From Aerococcus loyolae (GTDB lineage: Bacteria; Bacillota; Bacilli; Lactobacillales; Aerococcaceae): a stretch of 64,000 bases of DNA. The translations under genes and the position numbers were made by a program. Below the pieces are notes generated by a model. The model had not been told where the DNA came from. It saw only the letters and a list, made by a program, of their open reading frames with translations, and ran no database searches. Location: positions 1,054,001-1,118,000 of the forward strand of contig NZ_CP126958.1 of NCBI RefSeq assembly GCF_002871915.2. The letters are read 5' to 3'. The first letter of the stretch is position 1. The number at the start of each line of letters is the position of its first letter. Below, in pieces: positions 53,532 through 63,601 of the stretch.

Positions 53532-53756
53532 AAAAGCACCTTGATGTTATTAGATGAGGGCGCCGTAGCACGGTACCACCTCATTTATAACATCAACGTG
53601 CGATATTATGTCTTCATTAAATACTGGATAACGCGAGTAGCGGCAAATTTTCATTTGCATTGTCAAAAGGGAGCATTTCTATTACTGAGTGCTTTCACCA
53701 CAGCTGCACTCTCTCTATCAACTAAATAGAAACATGGCCTTTTCAATCATTTAAGC
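53532..53756 (-). promoter_or_regulatory. T-box leader of alaS
   Basis: The T-box GAGGTGGTACCGTGC spans about 53570-53584. It lies inside a strong terminator: GCAC.TTGATGTTAT on one side pairs with ATAACATCAA.GTGC near 53535-53557 and is followed by six U. Upstream, GAAAAGG and CCTTTT close Stem I, and a GCT (Ala) triplet at 53672-53674 sits just inside as the specifier. Uncharged tRNA-Ala should allow read-through into alaS. Confidence 0.93.
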
Positions 53757-53762
53757 GGACTT

Positions 53763-53792
53763 ATTATACGCTTTTTAATTTTCATTTGTCAA
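53763..53792 (-). promoter_or_regulatory. Promoter of the alaS T-box transcript
   Basis: Perfect TTGACA (53787-53792) and perfect TATAAT (53763-53768) with an 18-bp spacer. Confidence 0.85.
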
Positions 53793-53821
53793 CTATTAAT
53801 GATTCCTAGCGAATAAGAAAA

Positions 53822-54640
53822 CTAGTCGACATAGGAAGTTTCTTTATCTCCTAACCAGGAATAAACATAGCCAATGACAAAGCCACCACCAACAAGGTTA
53901 CCTAAGAAAGTAAAGACAAAGTTTTTAAGTACATTAGCCAAGGTCATCCCGTCAACAGGGCCTCCATTGGAGAAGAAAGCTAATGGGAAGGAAACAAAGT
54001 TAGCAATCACGTGTTCGTAACCTAAGAAGGCAAAAATAAAAATAATAAAGATAATCGCATAAACCCGGCCATCAGCGTTGACCATCCGATTGCTAGCAAC
54101 CACGGCACTATTAACGATAATATTAGCTAAAATCCCCTCAATAAAAATTGTAAGCGCTGATTTAACAAATTTTCCTGAAACTGCTGTAAATAAATAATGA
54201 TCAGCAGGTAAATCTTGGAAAATCGTGGTTCTTGAGAAAATATAGGCACAAACAAGGCCACCAATAAAGTTGAATAAAACACAAACCATTAAAATCGTAA
54301 AAGCCTTTTGCCAGCTAATGTATTTTTTTCGTGCTCCAACTACCAAAAAGTTCATATTAGCAGTCGCTAATTCACCATTCATATATATAATAAGTACCAA
54401 TGACCATGCAAAAAAGAAGGCAAAAGTAAATTTACCTAAGCCTGGAGCTACTAGGTTGGCTTGTTGGGCGGTCATCATAGCGATTGCTGTCCCAAAAGTT
54501 AAGAATAAAGTGGCGTAAATACTCCTTAGCGCGTATCGCCAAAAACTTTTATCAAAAAGTTCTGTCTTCTTCTCCACATTATCAAAAGTTAAAGGGCCTA
54601 GAATTCCTTTCTCAGGGTGCTTGCCATTAATATAAGCCAT
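53822..54640 (-). CDS. Formate/nitrite transporter family channel
   Basis: A 272-residue FNT protein with six membrane helices. Conserved FNT parts include the NGELATANMNFLVVGA turn and the omega-loop region LFNFIGGLVCAYIF, and the SNRMVNADGRVYAIIF block. Members carry formate, nitrite or lactate; the substrate here is not decidable, though formate fits a fermentative lifestyle. It interrupts the otherwise conserved alaS-recD2 neighbourhood, with no terminator visible before the alaS promoter. Confidence 0.88.
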   Translation of the reverse strand: MAYINGKHPEKGILGPLTFDNVEKKTELFDKSFWRYALRSIYATLFLTFGTAIAMMTAQQANLVAPGLGKFTFAFFFAWSLVLIIYMNGELATANMNFLVVGARKKYISWQKAFTILMVCVLFNFIGGLVCAYIFSRTTIFQDLPADHYLFTAVSGKFVKSALTIFIEGILANIIVNSAVVASNRMVNADGRVYAIIFIIFIFAFLGYEHVIANFVSFPLAFFSNGGPVDGMTLANVLKNFVFTFLGNLVGGGFVIGYVYSWLGDKETSYVD

Positions 54641-54879
54641 TGCCGTCAGTCCTTTCTAAAATGAGCTAAATTTCTAGCCTAATTAAATAAATCCAATACT
54701 CACATTTTATCGATATTTTAAGAAATAAACAAGATTTTTGCAATATTTGAATGAATTTATTAATTTTTATAAACTCAGGATCAGCAAATTTAGCCTCTAT
54801 CTGCTTTAACTAAGCTTTTTCTGTGTACTTTTCTCGCGTGAGCAGTAAAGGAGAAAAAGTAAACGACTGATTTCATTGC

Positions 54880-57345
54880 TTAAAAATCATAGGGGCTGAT
54901 GCCATCCATACCAATTAAAGGATCAATCTGACCACTTTCAAGTAAGGCAGGGGTTAACCAATCGACTTTCACATCCATTCCTGAGTTTCCAGTACCCTCT
55001 TGCTGGTTCCCTGACTCATCTCCTTGAGACCTGGTACTTTGATCCTGACTAGGACTTGCTTCACTTGGCTGCGAGTTCAGTTTAGGAAGTAATTCGTCTT
55101 CTTCAAGTAGGGAGCGGTAAAGGTTAGTATGGCGTTGGCTGGCCTGGGTTTGAATGGCAGATTGGAAGGCTTGGACTTCACCACAGAGAATTAAGGATTG
55201 CTTAGCCCTGGTGATCGCTGTATAGAGCAAATTGCGTTGCAGCATGCGTTGATATTGGCTGATTAAGGGGAGGATAACGATAGGAAATTCGCTTCCCTGC
55301 GATTTATGAATTGAGACGCAATACGCCAAGGTTAACTGGTTAAAATCTGACCGGTTATATGTGACCTCATTGCCGTCGAAGTCAACCACAATTTCATCAC
55401 TTTGGCTGGTCGTTTCCTTGGCATAGAATATCGCCACGATTTCTCCCATATCCCCGTTAAAAACATTCATTTCAGCATGATTTTGCAACTGCAAGACCTT
55501 ATCCCCTAAGCGAAAGAGACGGTTAAAGTGGCTAAGTTGGCGCTTATTCCCATCACTATTCGGATTTAAACTTTCCTGCAATTTCTGGTTAATCTGATCG
55601 ATTCCGGCCTGACCCTTATACATGGGGGCCAAAACTTGAATATCTTTAACATCGTAGTCTTTATCGAGAGCTCGTTTAGCCACCGCTGCGATAAAATCAG
55701 CTAAGTGGAAATAATCTACCCGGAAAAATGACCGGTCAGCCTTATTTTGGGTAAGATCGACAGGCATTTCCCCATTTTTTATATCATGAGCCAATAAAGT
55801 GATAGTTGAATTGGCATCTTGACGAAATATTTCGTCGAGCTCACGCCAGGTGATTGTCTGACTTCTCAAGAGGTCAGAAAGCACTTGTCCTGGACCGACT
55901 GAGGGCAGTTGATCTTTATCCCCTACCAAGATAATTTGCATATCATCAGGAACCGCTTCTAATAACTGAAAGAATAACCAGGTATCTACCATGGACATTT
56001 CATCAATAATCAGTAAGTCCCCTTCAATCGTTTCCTTATCAGAAGTTATGATACTATTTTCATCTTCTTCACCGGTGAGACCAATTAAACGGTGAATAGT
56101 AGTTGCCACTAGGCCAGTAGTTTCACTCATCCGCTTGGCAGCACGTCCAGTTGGAGCTGCCAAACGAATAGGGAAATCACTCGGGTCATAATCCCCTAGG
56201 CGGATATTATTTAACCGGCAATAAATATCGATGATTCCTTCTAGAACCGTAGTTTTTCCCGTACCCGGTCCCCCAGTTAGAATAAATAATTTCTCTTCTA
56301 GGGCTTCGATAATTGCCTTCCTTTGAGCGGGTCCATATTGAATGCCTAATTTTGCTTCGGTTTTCTCTATTTCATTAGCCAAATTATCATTCTCATATTT
56401 AGGCTGAGTTCGTTCATTCTTGATACGTTTTAAACGTTTAACAATCCCCTTCTCTGCATAATAGAGGCTAGGAAGGAAATAACCCTCTTCAGTCGCAATC
56501 ACTTCATTGGTATCTACCAAGTCGCTCAAGCTATCAGCCACTTGCTTCATGTCAACCATTTGCAGATTCACTTGGCTTTTATTTAATAGATTGAGAACCT
56601 GCTGAAATAGTTCTTCCTTCTTAACATAAGTGTCCCCATTGCTATAACAAATCGTTTCCAAAGAAAAAGTAATCGCCCCTTGGATGCGTAAAGGCGAGTC
56701 ATAGGCAAAGTCTAACCGTTGAGCCAGTAAATCAGCCTTTTGAAAACCAAAACCTTGAATATTTTTAACCAAGAAATAGGGATTTTCTTTAATCAATTCA
56801 ACCGCTTCATCTTGGTATTTAGCATAGATCTTGCCTGCCAAGTGGTTGGAAAAGCCCATCTCTGATAATTGAATAAAGGTATCCTCATTGCCACGATTAG
56901 CCTTTACTTTCTCATGTAGCATTTGCTGTTTATTTTTCGTCAGGCCCTTAACTTCTTTCAAACGTTCGGGTTGATTTACAATTAAGTCAATGGTCTTCTC
57001 ACCTAAGGTATTGACCACACGTTCAGCCAGTATTTTCCCAATTCCAGGAAATTCATCGCTGGATAAATATTTAATTAGACCATCTTTACTGGTAATTTTT
57101 ATCCCTTCATAATGGGAAACCTTGAATTGTACCCCGTACTTAGGATGGTCAACCAAGTTACCGAAGAATTGGTAAGTGGTTCCGTCCTGGATAGTCCCAA
57201 AATTTCCTGTCACCACAATATTTTTCTCGGAGTAAAGGGTGTTGGTATCATCAACCGTAATCCGCATCACCCGATAATAATTATCTGGATTAGAAAAAAA
57301 GGTAGCTTCAACCTCGCCGATGAAATAATCTTCCGTTGCTGCCAT
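54880..57345 (-). CDS. recD2: ATP-dependent RecD2-type helicase
   Basis: An 821-residue SF1B helicase that works without RecBC. An N-terminal OB fold and helix-hairpin-helix region (FPGIGKILAERVV) come first. The motor follows, with Walker A LTGGPGTGKTTVLEGI, Walker B GDLLIIDEMSMVD, motif III LVGDKDQLPSVGPG and motif VI YTAITRAKQSLILCG. The C-terminal 60 residues are Ser/Gln-rich and probably flexible. I start at ATG 57345 behind AGGAGGG. It acts in DNA repair and replication restart. Confidence 0.95.
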   Translation of the reverse strand: MAATEDYFIGEVEATFFSNPDNYYRVMRITVDDTNTLYSEKNIVVTGNFGTIQDGTTYQFFGNLVDHPKYGVQFKVSHYEGIKITSKDGLIKYLSSDEFPGIGKILAERVVNTLGEKTIDLIVNQPERLKEVKGLTKNKQQMLHEKVKANRGNEDTFIQLSEMGFSNHLAGKIYAKYQDEAVELIKENPYFLVKNIQGFGFQKADLLAQRLDFAYDSPLRIQGAITFSLETICYSNGDTYVKKEELFQQVLNLLNKSQVNLQMVDMKQVADSLSDLVDTNEVIATEEGYFLPSLYYAEKGIVKRLKRIKNERTQPKYENDNLANEIEKTEAKLGIQYGPAQRKAIIEALEEKLFILTGGPGTGKTTVLEGIIDIYCRLNNIRLGDYDPSDFPIRLAAPTGRAAKRMSETTGLVATTIHRLIGLTGEEDENSIITSDKETIEGDLLIIDEMSMVDTWLFFQLLEAVPDDMQIILVGDKDQLPSVGPGQVLSDLLRSQTITWRELDEIFRQDANSTITLLAHDIKNGEMPVDLTQNKADRSFFRVDYFHLADFIAAVAKRALDKDYDVKDIQVLAPMYKGQAGIDQINQKLQESLNPNSDGNKRQLSHFNRLFRLGDKVLQLQNHAEMNVFNGDMGEIVAIFYAKETTSQSDEIVVDFDGNEVTYNRSDFNQLTLAYCVSIHKSQGSEFPIVILPLISQYQRMLQRNLLYTAITRAKQSLILCGEVQAFQSAIQTQASQRHTNLYRSLLEEDELLPKLNSQPSEASPSQDQSTRSQGDESGNQQEGTGNSGMDVKVDWLTPALLESGQIDPLIGMDGISPYDF

Positions 57346-57493
57346 ACCCTTATCCCTCCTAGTCATAATCTTTGGCTATTATATCACAGAATAGCAGTGG
57401 GGTTATCTTCCACCCAGTCTATACTGAGATCGCTTTTCTACTATATAAAATGTCTCACAATAGTATTTTCGCCCTCTCATGATCTTAGTAAAG

Positions 57494-57568
57494 AAAAAAG
57501 CTGTAACTTAGCTCTAGCTTCCAAGTTAGATAATATCCTCCTTAGACAAGCCAGAAACTAGTTACAGC
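57494..57568 (-). terminator. Terminator with long loop after mnmA
   Basis: Minus-strand arms GCTGTAACT (57560-57568) and AGTTACAGC (57500-57508) enclose a 51-nt loop that itself can fold (TCTGGCTT with AAGCTAGA); six T follow. Confidence 0.8.
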
Positions 57569-57625
57569 GGCTATTGAAAATCATCCTGAATTATAGCGTA
57601 CACTTAGAGATGATTGCTATATTAA

Positions 57626-58864
<1,239 letters not shown>

Positions 58865-58866
58865 CT

Positions 58867-58924
58867 AAAAAACTCAAGTCATTTGATTGAATTTTTATTA
58901 AATCTTCAAATGTCCTTGAGTTTT
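58867..58924 (-). terminator. Terminator between the DUF1831 gene and mnmA
   Basis: Outer arms AAAACTCAAG/CTTGAGTTTT and inner arms CATTTGA/TCAAATG form one long hairpin with a T-run on the minus strand; mnmA may therefore need its own promoter. Confidence 0.8.
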
Positions 58925-58946
58925 CTAACTAATTATATGTCTTATG

Positions 58947-59294
58947 TTATTTATCACTGATTGCTAAGACTTGCTTGTCAACTAAGTCAGCTAAAATTTC
59001 CTCTAAGCGTTTGGCTAAATCTGCCATATCGGAATTTTGGTAAACATTAACCGCCTTCAGCCCCGTTTTATTAGTAACGTTCATTTGCAATTTATCTACC
59101 GATTTATCAATTTGAACTTTTAATAGGAGATAGTTAGTCGCTTGAAATTCTGGACGAATAGGAATTTCAATTTGATAATTACCTGCCTTAGTGGAAGTAA
59201 ATCCATAGTCCCGCAAAGTATATGCCTTGCAGTTAGGATGGACTTGATAGGTCTGTTGACTTCCTTTTAAATGTTCTTTTTCTTTAAAAGCCAT
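58947..59294 (-). CDS. DUF1831 family protein
   Basis: A 115-residue protein matching the family found between cysteine desulfurase and mnmA genes in Lactobacillales (YTLRDYGFTSTKAGNYQIE, then PEFQATNYLLLKVQID). The ATG at 59294 follows AAGGAGG. Its role is not established; position suggests help in sulfur transfer or its control. Confidence 0.8.
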   Translation of the reverse strand: MAFKEKEHLKGSQQTYQVHPNCKAYTLRDYGFTSTKAGNYQIEIPIRPEFQATNYLLLKVQIDKSVDKLQMNVTNKTGLKAVNVYQNSDMADLAKRLEEILADLVDKQVLAISDK

Positions 59295-59325
59295 TTCATT
59301 CCTCCTTAATCTGTTTACACGACAA

Positions 59326-60450
59326 CTAAGCAATGCTTAATAAAATGTCTAAAAATTCATCGATTTCTTCAATTGTGGTTAACTGACCGAATGATATACG
59401 AATACTTTGACTGATCCGGGGGCTTTCTTCACCAAACATCGACACTAAAATCCGACTCGGTTCTAGCGACCCAGCTGAGCAGGCTGACCCAGCCGATACA
59501 TAAACGTCTTTTAAATCTAATTTAATCAGAACTTGATCACTAGGATGATTAGGCCAGTAGACATTTAAAATATGGGCTAGTTCAGCTTCCTTAGGACCAT
59601 TAATTTCGAAATCTAGACCGCGTTCTCTAGCTTCTTTAAGAAAATAATTCCTTAAATCCAGCAGCTTTTGATGATGGTCATCCCTAGACTGATAGGCGAT
59701 TTCAATGGCCTTACCCATGGCCACAATTCCAGGCACATTTTCAGTACCTGCTCGGTGACCATGTTCTTGGCCTCCACCTCTTAGGTAAGGGGTAAAATCA
59801 CTCACTGCATTACGATAATAAAGAAAGCCGACTCCCTTGGGTCCATGGAATTTATGGGCAGATACGCATAGGCCATCGATATGCATAGCTTCAACATCAA
59901 TAGGAATGTTGAGATAGGCTTGAACCACATCCGTATAGAAAAATAAGTGGTGATCATGGCAAATCTCTCCAATGGCTTGGATATCTTCGACGGAGCCGAC
60001 TTCGTTATTCCCTGCAATAATTGAAACCATAATGGTATCATCTTTAATGGCATCCTTTAAGGCTTCAATTGAGATATGACCATATTCATCAAAAGGCAAG
60101 AAAGTCACTTCAAAGCCCTGTTTTTCCAGATATTTTGCCGTCTTATAACTTGAAGGGTGTTCAGCTTCGGTGGTAATAATATGACGGCCTTGTTTTGCTA
60201 AACGTTTTGCGGTTTGTATCAGGGCACTATTAGTAGATTCTGTTGCTCCGCTGGTAAAAATAATATCATCGGCCTGAGCATTAATCGTCTCCGCTATATT
60301 CTCTCTTACTCGAGTCAATTGTTCATGTGATTGGCGACCAATCCGGTAGGTACTTGATGCATTGCCATAGTTTTCACGCATGGCCTGGTTCATGGCCTCA
60401 ATAACTGCTTGGGTCATCGGTGTGGTTGCTGCATAATCAAGATAGATCAT
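59326..60450 (-). CDS. iscS: Cysteine desulfurase (IscS/NifS type)
   Basis: A 374-residue PLP enzyme that takes sulfur from cysteine. N-terminal IYLDYAATTPM, PLP lysine in SAHKFHGPKG and the sulfur-carrying Cys loop SAGSACSAGSLEPSRIL. Start ATG 60450 lies behind GGGGG. The neighbouring mnmA suggests its main job is tRNA thiolation, as for B. subtilis YrvO. It is divergent from rarA. Confidence 0.95.
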   Translation of the reverse strand: MIYLDYAATTPMTQAVIEAMNQAMRENYGNASSTYRIGRQSHEQLTRVRENIAETINAQADDIIFTSGATESTNSALIQTAKRLAKQGRHIITTEAEHPSSYKTAKYLEKQGFEVTFLPFDEYGHISIEALKDAIKDDTIMVSIIAGNNEVGSVEDIQAIGEICHDHHLFFYTDVVQAYLNIPIDVEAMHIDGLCVSAHKFHGPKGVGFLYYRNAVSDFTPYLRGGGQEHGHRAGTENVPGIVAMGKAIEIAYQSRDDHHQKLLDLRNYFLKEARERGLDFEINGPKEAELAHILNVYWPNHPSDQVLIKLDLKDVYVSAGSACSAGSLEPSRILVSMFGEESPRISQSIRISFGQLTTIEEIDEFLDILLSIA

Positions 60451-60590
60451 TTGTTCGCTTACCCCCTTGTTTTTCACTATTGTATCACTATCTGGTCCTA
60501 GACAACAGGGGAAAAGCCAAAAGCGCTCTTTTTAAAAACGGATGTGTTATACTGATTGACGTTAATAAGCACTTAGAAAGGAGTTCCAGT

Positions 60591-61865
60591 GTGAATAAAC
60601 AAGCCCCCCTAGCCTACAGAATGCGGCCGAAGACCCTAGAAGAAGTTGTTGGTCAAGAACACCTGGTTGGCTCTGGTAAGATAATCTGGCGAATGGTTAA
60701 AGCGAAACAGTTAAGGTCGATGATTTTATATGGACCTCCCGGTATCGGTAAAACCTCAATCGCTAGTGCCATCGCCGGTTCCACTAAGTTAAGTTTTCGG
60801 CAATTGAATGCGGCGACAGATAATAAAAAGGCCCTACAAGAAGTCGTGGCCGAAGCAAAGTTTTCTGGCGGTCTTATTTTAATGTTAGATGAAATTCACC
60901 GCCTGGATAAAACAAAACAAGATTTTCTCCTGCCTCATTTAGAAAGCGGCCTACTGATTCTAATCGGGGCAACCACCGAAAATCCTTATATCAATATCAA
61001 TCCTGCTATCCGATCGCGAACACAGATTTTTGAGCTTCACCCTTTAGAAGCTGATCAAATCAAAGTAGCTATTGACCATGCCCTCGAAAATGAAGAGCGG
61101 GGCCTTGGCAAGTACCCTATTCAATTAAGTAATGAGGCCAGGGACTACTTAGCCAATTACTCCAATGGCGATTTACGGTCAGCTCTCAATGCATTAGAAC
61201 TAGCGGCTTTATCAACAGAGAAAAATGCTGATGGGCAAATTCTTATCGACCTAAGCGTTGCCGAGGAATGTTTACAAAAGAAGGCCTTTGACCATGATGA
61301 AGATGGGGACATGCACTATGATGTGGTGTCTGCCTTTCAAAAAAGCATTCGTGGCAGTGATGTCAACGCTGCCCTTCATTACGCCGCCCGTTTAATTGAG
61401 GCTGGTGATTTGAACAGCCTCTGCCGGCGCTTAATGGTATGCGCCTATGAAGATATTGGCTTGGCTAACCCAGAGGCCTGTCAGCGGGCGGTCACTGCCT
61501 GCCAAGCCGCCCAGAAAATTGGACTGCCGGAAGCCAAGATTCCTTTAGCTCACGCCATTATTGACCTGTCCCTATCCCCTAAATCCAATTCAGCTATTCA
61601 AGCCATTGACCAAGCCCTAGCGGATATTCGTTCAGGAAAAGCTGGCCTCATCCCCAAACACCTCCGCGATGCTCACTACAGTGGTGCCAAGGAATTGGGG
61701 AGAGGGACTGCTTACAAGTTCCCCCATGATTACCCCAACCACTGGGTCGCTCAAGATTACTTACCAGAAACCTTGTCGGATAGGCAATACTACCAAGCCT
61801 GCCAAACAGGCAAATACGAACAAGCATTAGAGCAAATGCGGCAAATGCGAGAAAGACAAAAATGA
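60591..61865 (+). CDS. rarA: Replication-associated recombination protein A (RarA/MgsA)
   Basis: A 424-residue AAA+ ATPase that acts at stalled replication forks. It opens with APLAYRMRPKTLEEVVGQEHLVG, has Walker A ILYGPPGIGKTSIA and Walker B LILMLDEIHRLDK, and a C-terminal tetramerisation domain (KSIRGSDVNAALHYAARLIEAG). I place the start at GTG 60591, right behind AAGGAG; a frame extending upstream has no ribosome site and would run into the iscS promoter area. Confidence 0.95.
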   Translation: MNKQAPLAYRMRPKTLEEVVGQEHLVGSGKIIWRMVKAKQLRSMILYGPPGIGKTSIASAIAGSTKLSFRQLNAATDNKKALQEVVAEAKFSGGLILMLDEIHRLDKTKQDFLLPHLESGLLILIGATTENPYININPAIRSRTQIFELHPLEADQIKVAIDHALENEERGLGKYPIQLSNEARDYLANYSNGDLRSALNALELAALSTEKNADGQILIDLSVAEECLQKKAFDHDEDGDMHYDVVSAFQKSIRGSDVNAALHYAARLIEAGDLNSLCRRLMVCAYEDIGLANPEACQRAVTACQAAQKIGLPEAKIPLAHAIIDLSLSPKSNSAIQAIDQALADIRSGKAGLIPKHLRDAHYSGAKELGRGTAYKFPHDYPNHWVAQDYLPETLSDRQYYQACQTGKYEQALEQMRQMRERQK

Positions 61866-61918
61866 TTTTTATAAGCGATAAATCTAATATAAGATGTTGT
61901 CACTTTAAGCTTTCCTGC

Positions 61919-61947
61919 TTGCCAAAAAGGCCTAGACATGCTAAATT
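61919..61947 (+). promoter_or_regulatory. Promoter of 6S RNA
   Basis: TTGCCA (61919-61924), a 17-bp spacer ending in TGC (extended -10) and TAAATT (61942-61947). The expected start coincides with the 5' end of the 6S terminal helix. Confidence 0.65.
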
Positions 61948-61954
61948 AATAGTA

Positions 61955-62145
61955 ATGTAAGTTCTCTAAGATATGCGTGCATCTTTTAAATGTGCTGACC
62001 GAACAACTACTATCTAGGGATCTGCGAGCTCCAATGGATGTTACGCCTCTATTACGTGGACAACTGAAGTTGGATACCGGAACCCACCTGCTATATCGCG
62101 GGTTCAGACAGATAGAATTTCCACGGTATCATTGGAGGCTTACAT
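61955..62145 (+). ncRNA. ssrS: 6S RNA
   Basis: A 191-nt unit whose ends pair to form a long interrupted helix: ATGTAAG at 61955-61961 with CTTACAT at 62139-62145, continuing through GATA/TATC. A large central region follows, with weak pairing, as in the promoter-mimicking bubble of 6S RNA. A promoter lies just upstream. Context agrees: the B. subtilis 6S gene bsrA also sits beside rarA. The RNA would bind the housekeeping RNA polymerase. Confidence 0.78.
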
Positions 62146-62169
62146 AAAAATAATCGAATTATTTTTTAG

Positions 62170-62196
62170 CCTAGGTGTGAAAGCCTAGGTTTTTTC
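62170..62196 (+). terminator. Terminator downstream of 6S RNA
   Basis: CCTAGG at 62170-62175 pairs with CCTAGG at 62184-62189 (self-complementary), followed by seven T. Confidence 0.8.
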
Positions 62197-62281
62197 AATA
62201 GGAATATTATTTAAAGTTAATTTTTTTATCCGCTTTCATGCTATAATATCTATAGAGAGAAAAAGAAAGTGAGGGATCCTT

Positions 62282-62758
62282 ATGTATAAGAATTACGAAC
62301 ATATATTGACACCTGTGGACGGTTCTGATGAAGCTGAATTAGCCTTCAAAAAAGCGGTAGAAGTTGCCTTACGTAATGACGCAGAATTAATCATTACTCA
62401 TATCGTTGATACACGCTCGATTCAAACAACTACTGGTTACGAGGGCACCCTATCCGATGAATTAGTCAAACAAGCTAAAGAGTTACTTAATGACTACAAG
62501 AAGTATGCATCGGAAAAAGGCGTAAAAGAAATCCAAACCGTCATTGATTATGGTTCACCAAAGGTTCAAATTGCTAAAGAACTTTCTAAAGAATACCATG
62601 CTGATTTAATAATGATTGGTGCTACTGGACTTAACGCCGTGGAACGTCTCTTCATCGGTTCTGTTTCAGAATACGTCATCCGTAATGCTAATTGTGATGT
62701 CTTAGTGGTAAGAACCGACTTAGACAATGTTAAACATGAAAAAGGCAAAAAAGCATAA
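62282..62758 (+). CDS. Universal stress protein (UspA family)
   Basis: A 158-residue alpha/beta protein. It has the family start YEHILTPVDGSDEAELAFKKA and the ATP-binding end motif LIMIGATGLNAVERLFIGSVSEYVIRNANCDVLVV (G-x2-G-x9-GS). An extended -10 promoter (TATAAT, 62242-62247) and GTGAGG precede it. UspA proteins help survival under stress; the exact role is unknown. Confidence 0.92.
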   Translation: MYKNYEHILTPVDGSDEAELAFKKAVEVALRNDAELIITHIVDTRSIQTTTGYEGTLSDELVKQAKELLNDYKKYASEKGVKEIQTVIDYGSPKVQIAKELSKEYHADLIMIGATGLNAVERLFIGSVSEYVIRNANCDVLVVRTDLDNVKHEKGKKA

Positions 62759-62783
62759 AACTAAGACTAGCAGTATATAAAAG

Positions 62784-62811
62784 GCCTCACTCCTTAAAGT
62801 GAGGCTTTTTT
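62784..62811. terminator. Bidirectional terminator between uspA-like and glpF
   Basis: Eight-base arms GCCTCACT/AGTGAGGC with T-runs, between convergent genes. Confidence 0.88.
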
Positions 62812-62861
62812 AATTGTCTATAAAATCTTTTCTTATAAATATTACTACTTATTACTAATCA

Positions 62862-63569
62862 TTAAGGTATCCATTGAAAGACAATGGCAGCTAGCACACC
62901 ACCAATGATGGGTCCCACAACGGGTATCCAAGCATATGCCCAATCCGAATCTCCCTTGTGGGGGATTGGTAAAATCGCATGGGCAATTCGAGGTCCTAAA
63001 TCACGGGCTGGATTAATCGCATAACCCGTTGGTCCTCCTAAGGAAGCCCCGATACTGACAATCAATCCTCCCACTAAGGCAGTAGACAAACCAGGAGCTA
63101 AGTCATTTTGAGCAAAGGACATGATTCCAAAAGTTAAAATAAAGGTCCCAATCGCCTCACTGATTAAATTGTTAGCTGGTGCATGAATCTCTGGAGCAGT
63201 GGCAAAACTTCCTAATATCATGTCAGGATCTTCAGTAACATTGAAATGATCCCGGTAATGAAGCCATAAAATAACTGCACCTAAAAAAGCACCTAGCATT
63301 TGCCCAATAATATAGGCAGGCACTGAGGACCATGGTGTTGAACCTTCAATCGCAAAGGCAATAGTCACTGCTGGATTCAGATGGGCTGGGCTTAAATAAC
63401 CTGAAGCATAGGCAGCCACCATAACCGCCAAGCCCCAGCCAATTGTTATGGTTAACCAGCCAGCATTATGACCCTTGGTCCGTGCTAAATTGACATTAGC
63501 ACAAACCCCATCCCCTAAAAGGACCAGAATGAGTGTCCCTAAGAACTCACCGATTACTTCTGTCGCCAT
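62862..63569 (-). CDS. glpF: Glycerol facilitator (aquaporin family)
   Basis: A 235-residue six-helix channel. The two pore motifs are AHLNPAVT and INPARDLGPR; Asp after the second NPA is the mark of glycerol-conducting members. It passes glycerol into the cell for phosphorylation and oxidation. GGAGGAAG precedes the ATG. It follows glpO by 32 bp, the order seen in glpK-glpO-glpF operons. Confidence 0.94.
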   Translation of the reverse strand: MATEVIGEFLGTLILVLLGDGVCANVNLARTKGHNAGWLTITIGWGLAVMVAAYASGYLSPAHLNPAVTIAFAIEGSTPWSSVPAYIIGQMLGAFLGAVILWLHYRDHFNVTEDPDMILGSFATAPEIHAPANNLISEAIGTFILTFGIMSFAQNDLAPGLSTALVGGLIVSIGASLGGPTGYAINPARDLGPRIAHAILPIPHKGDSDWAYAWIPVVGPIIGGVLAAIVFQWIP

Positions 63570-63601
63570 CCTACTTCCTCCTCTATCAAATAGTTATCTT
63601 A

